From positions 3,529,001 to 3,593,000 of the forward strand of contig JAKULF010000006.1 in assembly GCA_022661535.1 (NCBI GenBank): a DNA stretch of 64,000 bases. The letters are read 5' to 3'. The notes beneath the pieces were generated by a model. The model was not told the DNA's origin, did no database searches, and worked only from the letters and a program-made list of their open reading frames with translations. The DNA is from Eutypa lata. Lineage: Eukaryota > Ascomycota > Sordariomycetes > Xylariales > Diatrypaceae. Position 1 is the stretch's first letter. Every line of letters starts with the position of its first letter. This document shows positions 34,678 through 45,065 of the stretch, one piece after another. Both the position numbers and the translations under genes were made by a program.

Positions 34678-35443
34678 GTGAATTTATGGACGGGATATAT
34701 CTCTCGCCATGGCCAGAAGTTCTCCTCGGTCAACCTCGACACGGTGGGGTTCTTCGCCCGCAGCGTGCCGGACCTCCGGTTGCTCGCCGATGTCTTTGCC
34801 ATCCGGGACGATATTAGGCCACCGCTGTCGCCGCCAAGCACCTTTAGTCTCAAGAAGGCGACCATCGCCCTCGTCAGGACGACCGCGTGGCCTAAGGCCG
34901 GCCCGGATACCGTCGCTGCTATGGACCGGGCGGAGCAACTGCTTCGCGCGGGCGGTGCGCAGGTAGAGGAGGTCGAAATCCCAGAGGAGTTCGGTCGGCT
35001 TCCCGAGTAGCATAAAGCCGTGCTAGATACGGATGGACGAGCGAGCTCCTTATCTGAGTCCGTGTCGCCGCAAATAAGCTGTCGGCTTCTTTCAGAACGC
35101 TAGTCGTGAGAGTGGACACCCCGACCCGTGCGCAGTTTCTTCAGGCGTTCGACGGGATAGCGGATTTGAGGCCCAAAATAGATGAGATTGCCAGTCAATA
35201 TGCGGATATTATCACTCTTAGTGCACCTGGTGAGGCTCCTGTGGGGCTTCATTTCACTGGTGAGTTTTGTTCCAACGGCATTTGGACGGTGAGTGGTTCT
35301 TCGCAAGGCGGCTTGGAGATTCTCAAATACTTATTAATAGTCTCTAGGCCCTCCACGTCCCAGTTATCAACATTCCATGTCTCACAGGAACTAACGGGAT
35401 GCCCGTGGGCGTGTCGTTGGTGATGACCAGCACCTCCTTATAG
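34678..35443 (+). pseudogene. Amidase fragment, 5'-truncated and broken
   Basis: Only the C-terminal half of an amidase-signature protein is left. LDTVGFFARSVPDLRLLADV opens the homology. It runs to PEEFGRLPE, where a TAG at 35008-35010 stands at a position that relatives often fill with Trp (…PE-x-HKAV). The frame then shifts before VDTPTRAQFLQAFDGIADLR at about 35109. IDEIASQYADIITLS and APVGLHFTG follow. A well-formed intron (GTGAGT at about 35289 to CTAG at about 35347) splices to ALHVPVINIPCLTGTNGMP and ends at TAG 35443. The catalytic Lys and both Ser lie in the missing N-terminal part, so it cannot work as an amidase. It is not a copy of the intact amidase at 7299-9162, which has a different sequence in this part. 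Confidence 0.75.
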
Positions 35444-35642
35444 TAGCGGAGGTGGTTAGTCATGTACTCAAGAATGAAGGCAACTAAGTCAAATATGTAG
35501 ATAAGTGTGTTATGACCGTTGGTTTGTTATCCTCAGCCTTATTCGTCAAAACCCCGCATTCTCCACGACGTCGTCGAGCCTCTCTAGCCCCTTGGCATGC
35601 GAGGCGGAGTCTTTCACGGATGTATCGGTAGCTGGTGAGATG

Positions 35643-35865
35643 ATACCGCCTTTTTTGACCTGATGAAAACGATTGCACACGGGCCTCCCCCGGATTTCTA
35701 GATAAAAAGCCCTAGTAAAACGTCGTATGTGCCTTTTTATCGATAACTTTAAAGATAAGCGCGCCAATTACGCTTTTCGGAACTCGGATTAATTAAAGAG
35801 CGTCTGGGGGAAATCCGGGGGAGGCCCGTGTGCAATCGTTTTCATCAGGTCAAAAAAGGCGGTAT
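35643..35865. repeat. 56-bp perfect inverted repeat with 111-bp spacer
   Basis: The arms 35643-35698 and 35810-35865 are exact reverse complements over 56 bp. They begin ATACCGCC on the left and end GGCGGTAT on the right. The spacer of 111 bp is AT-rich and unrelated. I find no convincing target duplication, so it may be a fold-back/MITE-like element, or two solo copies of one repeat in opposite orientation. Confidence 0.85.
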
Positions 35866-36220
35866 GTGAAGTTCGTGTATCGCACTTAGAAGTAAAGCTA
35901 TAGGTAGATGATGATTGCGTGTGCTTGTGGCTGAGAATTCTTCTCTCCATTACGGGGCATGAGGAGTTTTGTAGAAGTATCCGACAGCTTGGGGAACTAT
36001 GCAAGGGACGTAGCGCATGTTATTAGTAACTCTATCTGATCTATACTATTATGAGTTCAGAGAATGTGTAACTGTGGGCGGAAACCCCGTTGATCACATG
36101 CGCAGGATTGATTATGTTTAAATGAGGCTCAGGGTATGATTTCACATGATCTAAGTTCATAGATTGGCGCCGGTGACTATTGCCGAGTGCACTTGCTGTC
36201 AGGCTTCCATCATACTTGCG

Positions 36221-36278
36221 TAAGAGACTAGTAGGTAGGAATCACGATTGTTGAACCTATCGACCTACTAGTATCTTA
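36221..36278. repeat. Short hairpin, 16-bp arms
   Basis: TAAGAGACTAGTAGGT at 36221-36236 pairs with ACCTACTAGTATCTTA at 36263-36278 with one mismatch and a 26-nt loop. Its function is unknown; it could be a transcript 3'-end structure or a chance repeat. Confidence 0.5.
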
Positions 36279-36806
36279 TAAATTAGACATGAAACCTTAT
36301 AAACAAAGGTATCCGAAGCGTTTTGATATATGTAAAGAAGTGGAGATTAGCTAGGTATCGTTGACAGGAGGAGTGAAACAAATGAATACGAATATACGAA
36401 AATAACTATCTAGATACATAGGTATCTACAACGTCCCAATCCTCGCACTGTGAGATTTTACGGTGTTTGACTTACCAAGCCGGGTGTCCGATCAGGGCGC
36501 TAAACACGGTTCGCGGCAGGCAGGAGACAAGGCAGACAGGGGTTGTAAGCTGACAAGAACCCAGCCTGGCGGTCTAGCCTTATCCGCTATAAACTAAAAT
36601 TACGAGACGCGCAAGCGTCGTTGGCACGGCATCGTCGGTCGAGTGAAACAAAATTTACCAAATATCTACCTACGTAATTGCTAATTGCTAATTGTATACG
36701 ACAATATTATAATTAATTTAGTTCTAGAATCTGCTTTCAGGAGCAGAACAGGCAGGTTATTGAAGGAAGGTATTGGGTCCGCGTCAAAGTTCCAATCACA
36801 GCTATC

Positions 36807-38384
36807 ATGGCTGAATCCAAGCTCCTCGAGGAGCATCAAGCTGCCGTCAAGCGTATACAGGAGCAGGTCAAGTTCTTCCATGACAAAAAGAAGCATTTCA
36901 GAGTTTACCATGGATCCACTAGCTCAACGCGCCCGCTGTCTTTCAAGCGCGACTCCATCGTGGACACCAGCGACATGGACCGCCTGTTTCCCGTCAACCT
37001 GGAGAAGATGACGGTTCAGGCCGAGCCCAAGGTGCCGATGGATGCCCTGGCGGCCCACACGCTCAAGCACGGCTTGATCCCGAAGATCGTCATGGAGTTC
37101 AAGGGCATCACGGTCGGGGGCGGTTACTCCGGCTTCTCCGGCGAGTCGTCAATGTACCGGTACGGTCTTTTCAACAACACCATCTCCGACATCGAGATCG
37201 TGCTAGGCGACGGGACCTTGGAAACTGCGAGCCGCTCGCACAATGCGGATCTCCTCGAGCACGCTGCCGGTAGTCTTGGGACGTTCGGCATTGTTACCCT
37301 CCTGACCATTGAGCTTATCCCGGCTAAGCCGTGCGTCCAGGTAGACATACAGCTAGTGAAGGACGTGGACACAGCGCACACGCTGTTCGAGGAGGCCACT
37401 AAGAATGAGGCAATCCACTTCATCGACGGCGTGTACTTCGGCAAGGGCCGCATTGTCGTCATGCTCAGCCGGTTCGTTGACGCACCACCGGCGGGTCAGA
37501 AGGCCCTGAAGAAAATGCAGGTGCACTGGTTCGCGGACACGATTGAAGACATCCTCCAGAAGGAGTCGCCGACACCGGAGAAGCCGCACTCCCTATACAT
37601 GAACATAACGGACTACCTATTGTGAGTACTGAAAACCAGTTGATGTCCTACCTTTCTCGTCCTGTTATAGAACCTTCTATAGGATATGAAGAATTAAAAA
37701 TGGCATACTAACGTGTTTATCGGCAGCCGATATGACCATGGGGCGTTCTGGGGTGGAAAGCTCGCTTTCCAGCATTTCCACGTGCCGCAGAACGCGATCA
37801 CGCGCCGGCTCGCCGACCCCTTCATGGACAGCCGGACGTGCTACCACGCGCTGCACAAGTCGGGGCTCGCGAACGAGTACGTGGTGCAGGACTTCGGGAT
37901 CCCGTCGAGCACGGTGTCGGAGTTCGTCTCGTACGTCAACGACACGCTGCCGGAGCTGCAGATCTTCCTGGCGCCGTGCCGGCCGGCGGGCGAGATCGGG
38001 CTCGCGTCGCGCTTCAACCCGCGCGTGGCCGAGGTGGCGGACCAGCGCATCTTCGCCGTCGGGGTCTACGGGCGGGGGCCGCGCGACCCCCAGGCCTTCT
38101 ACGACCTCAACCGGAAGCTGGAGCTGCGGAGCTCGGAGCTGCTCGGGGCCAAGCTGCTGTACGCCCGCACCTACTACACCGAGGAGGAGTTCTGGACCAT
38201 CTACAACAAGGAGGTGTACGAGGAGATGCGGAAGAAGTACAGGGCCGAGGGCCTGCCGTCCGTCTACCAGAAGCTGCAGGCCGACATGGGCACCGGCGCG
38301 GGCAAGAGGAGGCCCGTCCGCGGCATCCTCGAGACCATATGGGATAAGGCTGTGGGGAATAAGGAGTACCTGTTGAAGAAGTGA
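36807..38384 (+). CDS. DHCR24-like FAD-binding oxidoreductase
   Basis: A 490-aa flavoprotein in two exons (36807-37621 and 37727-38384), with donor GTGAGT and acceptor CGGCAG. The FAD_binding_4 domain is recognised by VYHGSTSSTRP, VPMDALAAHTLKHGLIPKIV and EFKGITVGGGYSG, then ESSMYRYGLF, IEIVLGDG and GSLGTFGIVT. The second half has DYLFRYDHGAFWGG across the splice and YARTYYTEEEFW near the end. This pattern belongs to the delta(24)-sterol reductase (DHCR24/DWARF1) type. Unlike sterol reductases it has no N-terminal membrane segment, and it starts directly at the FAD domain. Such soluble homologues occur in fungal genomes with uncertain roles. Its location 2.5 kb after the PKS suggests reduction or oxidation of a C=C bond in the pathway, but sterol or other metabolism is equally possible. 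Exon 2 is strikingly GC-rich. Confidence 0.82.
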
Positions 38385-39945
38385 GTCAAGGCGCTGACTA
38401 CTAACTAGGTGCCTAGTTGTTTGTTAGGGCGCGCCCTTTCCCGTGCGTGAGGGAGTATGTATGTATGTATGTATAGCGCGCGCCTTTTTGTCGTGGATAT
38501 GTGTCAATTTTGATTATAAAGCGAGAGATACCTTACCTAGTACTAGTTAAACCCGATAGCGAAGATAAACGGAAACTCAGCTAATGCACTCTTATCATTA
38601 CTCATGTTATTAGCAATCCCTATTATGTCTGTATACGTAGTATGAAGTGCTATGTATGAAAGTGGTTTTTCTTCGCTCTCTTCGATATTTACCATGTTCT
38701 TGTATCTTATAGCTCTATATTCCAAATGGATCCCTGGCGCATGTCGTTAGCCTCTACCTCTTTCGTGATGAACAATTCCCTTTGGGTACCACATCCATTA
38801 TGTTCCGCATATGAGATTGGCCAACCAGAGAGGATGAGGCCCGATGAGGTAGGTAACGTTGCCGGTTCTCGGGAGGTGGGAGGCATTGGTTGTGGGGCAT
38901 ACATATCTACGAGTTGTATGTTGATCTAAAGAAGCTCTAGAAATCGACCACCCCACACTGCCGAGCTCCAAACGGAAGGTCTATACGGGGAGGTGGGTAC
39001 TGCATGAGCTAAATCCATAGCGCATGGATAAGCTCATGGCAGTTATATCGTGGAATACATGATATAATGTTAAGTTTTGATCCAAGATCATTAATCAAGT
39101 CGAAAAAGATGCTCGTGGAATCAGCATCAGTTGCCTGCTTAGGCGAGAGAAGTGATGTGATATGATATGAGTCACACGGGAGCTGCGTAAACTCCAGGTC
39201 TAGGCTGCGGCTGACTAGACTACACAGAAACAGAAGAAGAGGCGTTCTCGATGATTACCTGTCTCATTGCCAATTGGTCTGGTTTCAAATCAAATTGGCA
39301 AATAGAATGGGAAAGATAACCCTTTCTACAGAACCGGGGGCTGAATGTTCGCTGTCGATGTCATGCCAAGAATCGCTTATCTCCCGAGGGTCAGCTCCAC
39401 ATAGGGCGTTCGTGCTGGCCCGACTGGTCGGATTCCACCTTGGCTACCGCTATCAGTCGAGACCCTTTGACTCGTAACAAGGCAATGTCCGATAACGACT
39501 CTTCTCTCTCTCTCTCTTTCTCGGGGCGGGCCATCCTGAATAGAACCGCGCCGTTCATCTCCCCCGCGCGCTATCTCTGCTTTTCTTATCGGATTCCCAC
39601 GTTGTCTTGCACCAAATATGTCAGGGGTATCGGGAACATATCTTCGAGCCGAAGCGGTCTGCAGGAACGCGTTGGTTCTCTCTCTGCCTGTGAGCCTTCG
39701 GGGTCTTACACCCCCGAACCGATTAGCGGAGGTAAAGAACAATGGTTGCACTGGTAGCTTACGCCTCGGCTGAGATCGGGCGAAAAGATATGTATGAGGG
39801 CTAAGGGGATTCGTAAGACGATGATATCTGCCGGTCCCAAGCGCCAAAAGGCGGCGTTGCATAAATAGGTCGCCAATGCGACCCCTTTCGTTGCCCAGAT
39901 ATTGTAGGTGCCTCTAGTTTCCTATCTACCCTACCCGAGCACATA
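38385..39945. other. Intergenic, right edge of the polyketide block
   Basis: 1.6 kb without a supported gene. It holds a (TATG)n microsatellite at about 38455-38474, a CT-repeat at about 39503-39523, and a TATA-like ATAAATA at 39861-39867, about 80 bp before the next ATG. Confidence 0.45.
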
Positions 39946-42549
39946 ATGTCCAAGTCCGGCTTAGCTCTCCTGGCAGCCCAGGCCTTGTCGGCCGTTGTTG
40001 CTTCTGCATCAACCCTCCCAGTCAGGCTTGAGACTCGCTCTGCACTAACCTCGAGGCTCGCCAACATCCATGTGTCTTTCGACATCCCTGTGGAAGATAC
40101 CGTGACTTACACCTATGGATCCTGCGACAGTGCTCGCCACCACGATGCTCACCACGTCATCGGACACAGTACAGACTCTGATGACTTGCGGCTGGTGTGG
40201 ATCCACCCCGAGGATATCAGCTCTCATGGATGCATCTCAGCATGGGATTCACTGGGCTCTTTGGTCGGCCGCAGCGAGCCCCAGCGCGTTCAGAGGAGAA
40301 ATCTGAAGAAGCGTGGGCCTTTCAGTGTCCAGATGAACAATGACACGGGAATCGATACCTGGGGACCTTGGTTCGACGGTGTCGAGCTCCTCCAGAGCAA
40401 GAACCTCAGTGCCGTGGATGTCGATGCTGCCAAGTCCAAGGAGATTGCCATCGTTGGTGCTGGAATGTCTGGGCTGATGACATACTTGGTCCTTCACCAA
40501 GCCGGTATGACAAACGTGAGCATCATCGAGGCCAGCCAACGTCTGGGAGGACGAGTACACACTGCCTACCTTTCTGGTGGTCCCTTTGATTATTCATATC
40601 AAGAGATGGGACCTATGCGATTCCCTGAGACGGTCGAGTACTCCAACCAGACGTATAACATCACCGACCATCAACTAGTGAGTAGTCAACCCCCCTATTA
40701 GGATGTGATCGCGGCCTTGGCAAGTCAGGTTCTATGCCTTCGGTCAAGAAAGCACTCGCTAAGAATACAAAACCAGGTGTTCCAACTCGCAGATGAGATG
40801 AACAATCTGAACAAGCACGACGCAAATTTTAGCGTGGACTTCATCCCATGGCATCAGTCGAGCCCCAACGGACTGGTTTACCAAGACGGCTTCAAGCTGG
40901 ATACGGGACTTCCACCCACGGTGTCTCAACTCGCGCAAAGTAATTCAACCTCAGCCCCGACGAGCGCCTCGTACAAAGCTTTGTCTGATAAGGTGGATCT
41001 CATTACTCAAAATGAAACCTTCTTGGCTGAAATCGCTCAAAATACCTTCAAGGCCCACAAAGACTTTATTGGTAAGCATCCCACATATTTGGTGTTTTGC
41101 ACGTAACAGCCTCTGACAGTTAGTCCATAGTCAACGGCTTAGGTGGGCTTGGTGGTGATACTTGGTCCGAATTTGCCTACATGGTGAATTATCTCAATGG
41201 AAGTCTGGCGGACGCCGACCAGCTGGGTGGAGCCGACTCGTCCTTTTGGGGCGAGGTAAGTCGAAAGCCACTGTCATATAAGACATATCTAACACTATTC
41301 ATAGCTTTACGATGCCGTATACTTCAGTGCAGCGACTTGGAGAACTATTGACGGAGGTGAGTCGCCCACTTGCAACTGTTGTTTCTGTGCCACTTACTTA
41401 CTTATGAAATAGGACTGAATCGTCTACCCCTCTCTTTCCATCCTTTGATCGATGACGTGACGACCATGGGCAGAAAGATCGAGCGAGTTCAGTGGGATGA
41501 AGATTGCGAAAAAGTCAACCTTCAATGGAGAGATTCGTACACCGACCGAGTCTTCCAGAATGCCTCATACGATTACACGGTCTTCGCTCTTCCCTTCTCC
41601 ATTGTGAAGAAGCTCAGACTACCAAGTACGCCCTTCTTTCCTTGTTTCTTCTTCTCGTTCCCTTAGTGTACCATAACTAACGACCAACACCCCCCCAGCT
41701 CTCCCCACCGGCATCTCCGACGCGATCAGCAACCTGCCGTTCGAGTCGGCGTGCAAGGTAGCGCTGGAGTACGAGACGCGGTTCTGGGAGCACTACGAGA
41801 ACCCGATCTTCGGGGGCTGCTCGACCACGACCGACACGCCCGGGATCGGGTCGGTGTGCTACCCGTCGTACTGCCTCAACTGCACGGGGCCCGCCACCAT
41901 CCTCGCCACGTACGCGTCGGGCGACTGGGGCGCGCGCTGGGTCTCCGTCCCCGAGGAGGAGCACGTCCAGTACGTTGTCGACGCCATGGCCGAGATCCAC
42001 GGCCAGGTCGCCTACGACCAGTACACCGGCAACTACAACCGCCGCTGCTGGATGCTCGATGAGTTCGAGGGCGGCAGCTGGGCGAGCCCGACGATTGGCC
42101 AGCACCAGCTGTATATCCCCGAGTACTTCAAGACGTATAACAATGTATGGACCACCCCCCGCCCCCTTCTCGATTTTCTTTTTTCTTCTCTTTCGATTGG
42201 TGTTCATTCGCTGCTCCTAGCTGTTATTTGAGATGGAACTGTTGCTGACTTGGGTAAATTTTCTCAGATGATCTTCGTGGGCGAGCAGACCTCGTACACC
42301 CATGCGTGGATCGCGTCCGCGCTTGAGTCTGGCATCCGGGGTGGAGTTCAGCTTCTTCTAGGTGAGTCCAACCCAATTTCACCTTGCGGTGTTGCGTGTT
42401 TCATCATACTAATCATATTCCGTTCTTTAGAACTCGGCCTGGTCGATGAAGCTAAGGACACTGTAGAGAAGTGGATGGCTCGTTGGATAGAAGTTGTGAG
42501 TAAACTCCCTATCCAAAGGTTATACATGCAGATTCTAACACTCGATTAG
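39946..42549 (+). CDS. Secreted L-amino-acid oxidase (flavin amine oxidase)
   Basis: About 691 aa in eight exons: 39946-40677, 40777-41071, 41131-41255, 41305-41356, 41413-41625, 41699-42144, 42268-42361 and 42431-42549. All phases agree. The N-terminus (MSKSGLALLAAQALSAVVAS) is a signal peptide followed by a propeptide-like region with a dibasic KKR near residue 125. The FAD-binding motif is IAIVGAGMSGLMTY, followed by EASQRLGGRVHT. YQEMGPMRFPE, FIFVGEQTSYTHAWI-type C-terminal FAD contacts (here MIFVGEQTSYTHAW) and SALESGIRGG complete the pattern. The family oxidises L-amino acids to keto acids, ammonia and peroxide outside the cell. A last intron (GTGAGT at 42496, acceptor TTAG at 42549) could instead end the protein at WIEV with TAA at 42550; the two forms differ by 17 residues. 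Confidence 0.88.
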
Positions 42550-43528
42550 TAAAGTGAGCATGATCAAGTACGATGTCATGATAGAAGAAAATAATAGGTG
42601 TCGATAAAGCAGCGTGCAGTTTCTATTCTAGGTACGCGCACATAGAGTACAGGTCTAGACAGATAGATATACTAGCCGTTAAAATTAAATCAAAGTAATT
42701 GATATGTTAACGCCTTATCACTTTGGATGCATGTTTAGTGTGCATGAGCGTATAGAATATTCAATCCGAGTAGAGCTTGGTTATATCTGCTCTATCCTCA
42801 CTAAAACATTAAGCCGATGCCTTCTACTAGTTGATATACCCACCTATTACACTGCCTGTTATTTTCTATAGTTTCTACAGCTGATTTATCTACTTATGTA
42901 TCATAGCTAGATCATCGAGATCGGGGTTTACATCTTAGGATTATAGCTACGCTGTTGCAGTAAGGGGCCCCTATCTGTGGAGAGCTCGCGGGTAAGGGGG
43001 AATCTATTTTTCTTAACGCACACAGAGTTGATCTAAAGCTCCTCTAACAAAACTCCATCTCTCTTATCTCGCCTAGATGTATATGTATGTGATATAGGCA
43101 GTTTAGCTTTGAGCCTGCAGCTAGGTAGTAGGTAATAAGTTGAGTTCTGTAAACCAGTGAGATACAGCATATACCACTAATCTTTAAGTATAGCATCCTA
43201 GATATTTTCACTTTGGTCGTTATCCGCATAGTACCCTGGTACTATAGCATGTATGAGATATTGATGACTACCGATGGGATTGCAAGGAAAGCTTAGTGCT
43301 CTACGGTGGCAGGCGTAACTAGGCCTAGTTTTCCACGTCTTTCAGGAGGTTCGGCGACCCACATTGTCTCTCTACGAAATTTTGGCGTGTCAACCAATTG
43401 GAATGCATGTCTATTCTGCCAAGTTCTAAGTTGTCGGTAGTTAGATGTCTACAGGATGATACTATTTCCATTAATACTTAGGCTAACTCTATCCTAACTA
43501 AGTACTTACATAACCAAGATCAGTCAGT
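42550..43528. other. Intergenic, convergent gene ends
   Basis: About 1 kb between the stop of the oxidase (plus) and the stop of the acetyltransferase (minus). I see no gene or structured repeat. Confidence 0.5.
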
Positions 43529-44380
43529 CTACAGCAACTCAACATAAATCCTTGACACCTTTTGGGATGCGGCACGAATGGGATAAATCGTCTGTCCGTT
43601 CTCATCTACATCTTCCACCTCACTACTATGTGCCTCGGACACAAGAGTGCCCTTGAACGGAGCCGGGGGCTTACACCACACCCTCGGAAGGATTTCGTTG
43701 AAGCATTCGATTTTGATGGCGCGGAACCCCTCCTCCTTCGCCTGGCGCATCAGAAAGTGCGCCAAAGCCTTCATCAATCCTCTGCCTTGGTAGTCGGAGC
43801 GGGTTTGTGTCGCATTGCGGAACATGGCCTGGCCCGGTGCTGTTGGCTTCCAGGAAGCGGGATCGCGCGTGTCGCGCTCCTCGAGAAGTTTCATGATGCC
43901 CGGGACGCCAGGGAGCCACTGTACCATTGGTACCAGCTCGGCAGGGTCAATGACATTGATGCCATCGTATGCAAGCGCGACGGATGCGAGCGGGAAGTCC
44001 ATCTGCTCGAGCAGCTCCTCTTTGGTCGCGCTCAAGTTGTTCTGGTCCCAGTGAAGCTTTCCATTGGTCGCTGCTGACTCCGGACGCTTGAAGACGTAGT
44101 TCTTGTCGAACACTCCGTACGAGTAGCCGCTTTTAAGTCCGTGCATTGCCCATGTGTCTGTCATGTTGAAGAGTTGGTATATGTGCTTCGTAAGATCGCC
44201 CTGGGGTATGACCTTGGACCAGATTGGTGATTCGAATATCATGGAGTGAGCCATCACGGCTTTTGTGATTTCCAGATGCTCAGGACCCAACTGGCGTATC
44301 TCAAACCCAGGAAGGACTTCATAGGCCTGGGGGGCGGTGCCAGTGGTGGCGGCAGTAGAATTGGTCGTAGTGGTCGACAT
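43529..44380 (-). CDS. GNAT-family N-acetyltransferase
   Basis: A 283-aa single-exon protein. The acetyl-CoA loop is RSDYQGRGLMKAL (the Q/R-x-x-G-x-G/A signature), followed by a helix with FLMRQAKEEGFRAIKIECF. The long N-terminal half (FEIRQLGPEHLEITKAVMAH onward) is typical of a fungal GNAT-like group. The substrate is unknown. The start MSTTTTNST was chosen because the extra upstream in-frame Met (44473) adds a stretch unlike the family. Upstream and downstream genes give no functional link. Confidence 0.8.
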   Translation of the reverse strand: MSTTTTNSTAATTGTAPQAYEVLPGFEIRQLGPEHLEITKAVMAHSMIFESPIWSKVIPQGDLTKHIYQLFNMTDTWAMHGLKSGYSYGVFDKNYVFKRPESAATNGKLHWDQNNLSATKEELLEQMDFPLASVALAYDGINVIDPAELVPMVQWLPGVPGIMKLLEERDTRDPASWKPTAPGQAMFRNATQTRSDYQGRGLMKALAHFLMRQAKEEGFRAIKIECFNEILPRVWCKPPAPFKGTLVSEAHSSEVEDVDENGQTIYPIRAASQKVSRIYVELL

Positions 44381-45065
44381 ACTGAGAGCTTGAAAACGGA
44401 ACGATATAGATGTTGTAGGAAGATTTTCAGAGTGGATTGTAGACAAGGAAACCAGTGGAATAGGCAACACCAATTTATAATTACATAGTACCAGAAGGTA
44501 ATGCCTTCTTGATGCCCCGGCGTCCGCGGCTCTGCCAAGCTAGCCCCCCTTTTTCAGGTGTTGGCTTGGCATTGGTCCGTCGGCCCCGTACCTGCGTAGG
44601 CCGGCCGCGAAGGGGTTTCAAAGAGGGAGGAGGTTCGGTGTCTAGCGTCGTCCGAAGGTCCGGATGGTTTCCAAGCAAGGAAATCAATTTTGTACTAACC
44701 TTCATCCGTAGCTAGACAATGGATACCACCGCTTTGATATCATCAAATCAACGTATCATTATGACAAGGGTCCTAGCAAAGAACGTCAAGTGTTCATGAT
44801 CTCATTATTAATAGTAATTGACGTGATGCTCATTATGTAAAAAGGCATGAAGGTCAGACAAAGGTTGATCTTATTATCGTCTCCGGATGTGGTTAGATTA
44901 CAAGACGAAACCGATTGACCCCTTTGTCTGAATACCTAAGTAGTTAACACAAAACTGTCCCCTTAAGGGTTCACCGCCGTCACTTTCGTCTCTGTGTTTC
45001 TCCTACCCGCGCAATAATCATATCTCCGTTATCGCATTAATTATCCATTCCACATATAGCCCATA
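44381..45065. other. Divergent intergenic region
   Basis: About 0.7 kb holding the promoters of the acetyltransferase (minus) and the kinase (plus). No other feature seen. Confidence 0.5.

Larger units (their letters stand above)
35444..36806. other. Repeat-bearing intergenic region
   Basis: This 1.4-kb stretch lies between the amidase relic and the DHCR24-like gene. It contains a 56-bp perfect inverted repeat and a smaller hairpin, listed separately. No gene is supported. Confidence 0.5.

Noticed and set aside
34623..34817. Separate small gene at the start of the amidase relic
   Set aside because: It is in a different frame from the amidase homology and has no features of its own.
37732..38376. 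Long plus-strand frame rich in Arg/Ser/Thr inside exon 2 of the DHCR24-like gene
   Set aside because: It is a shadow of a GC-rich third-codon-position exon in the neighbouring frame.
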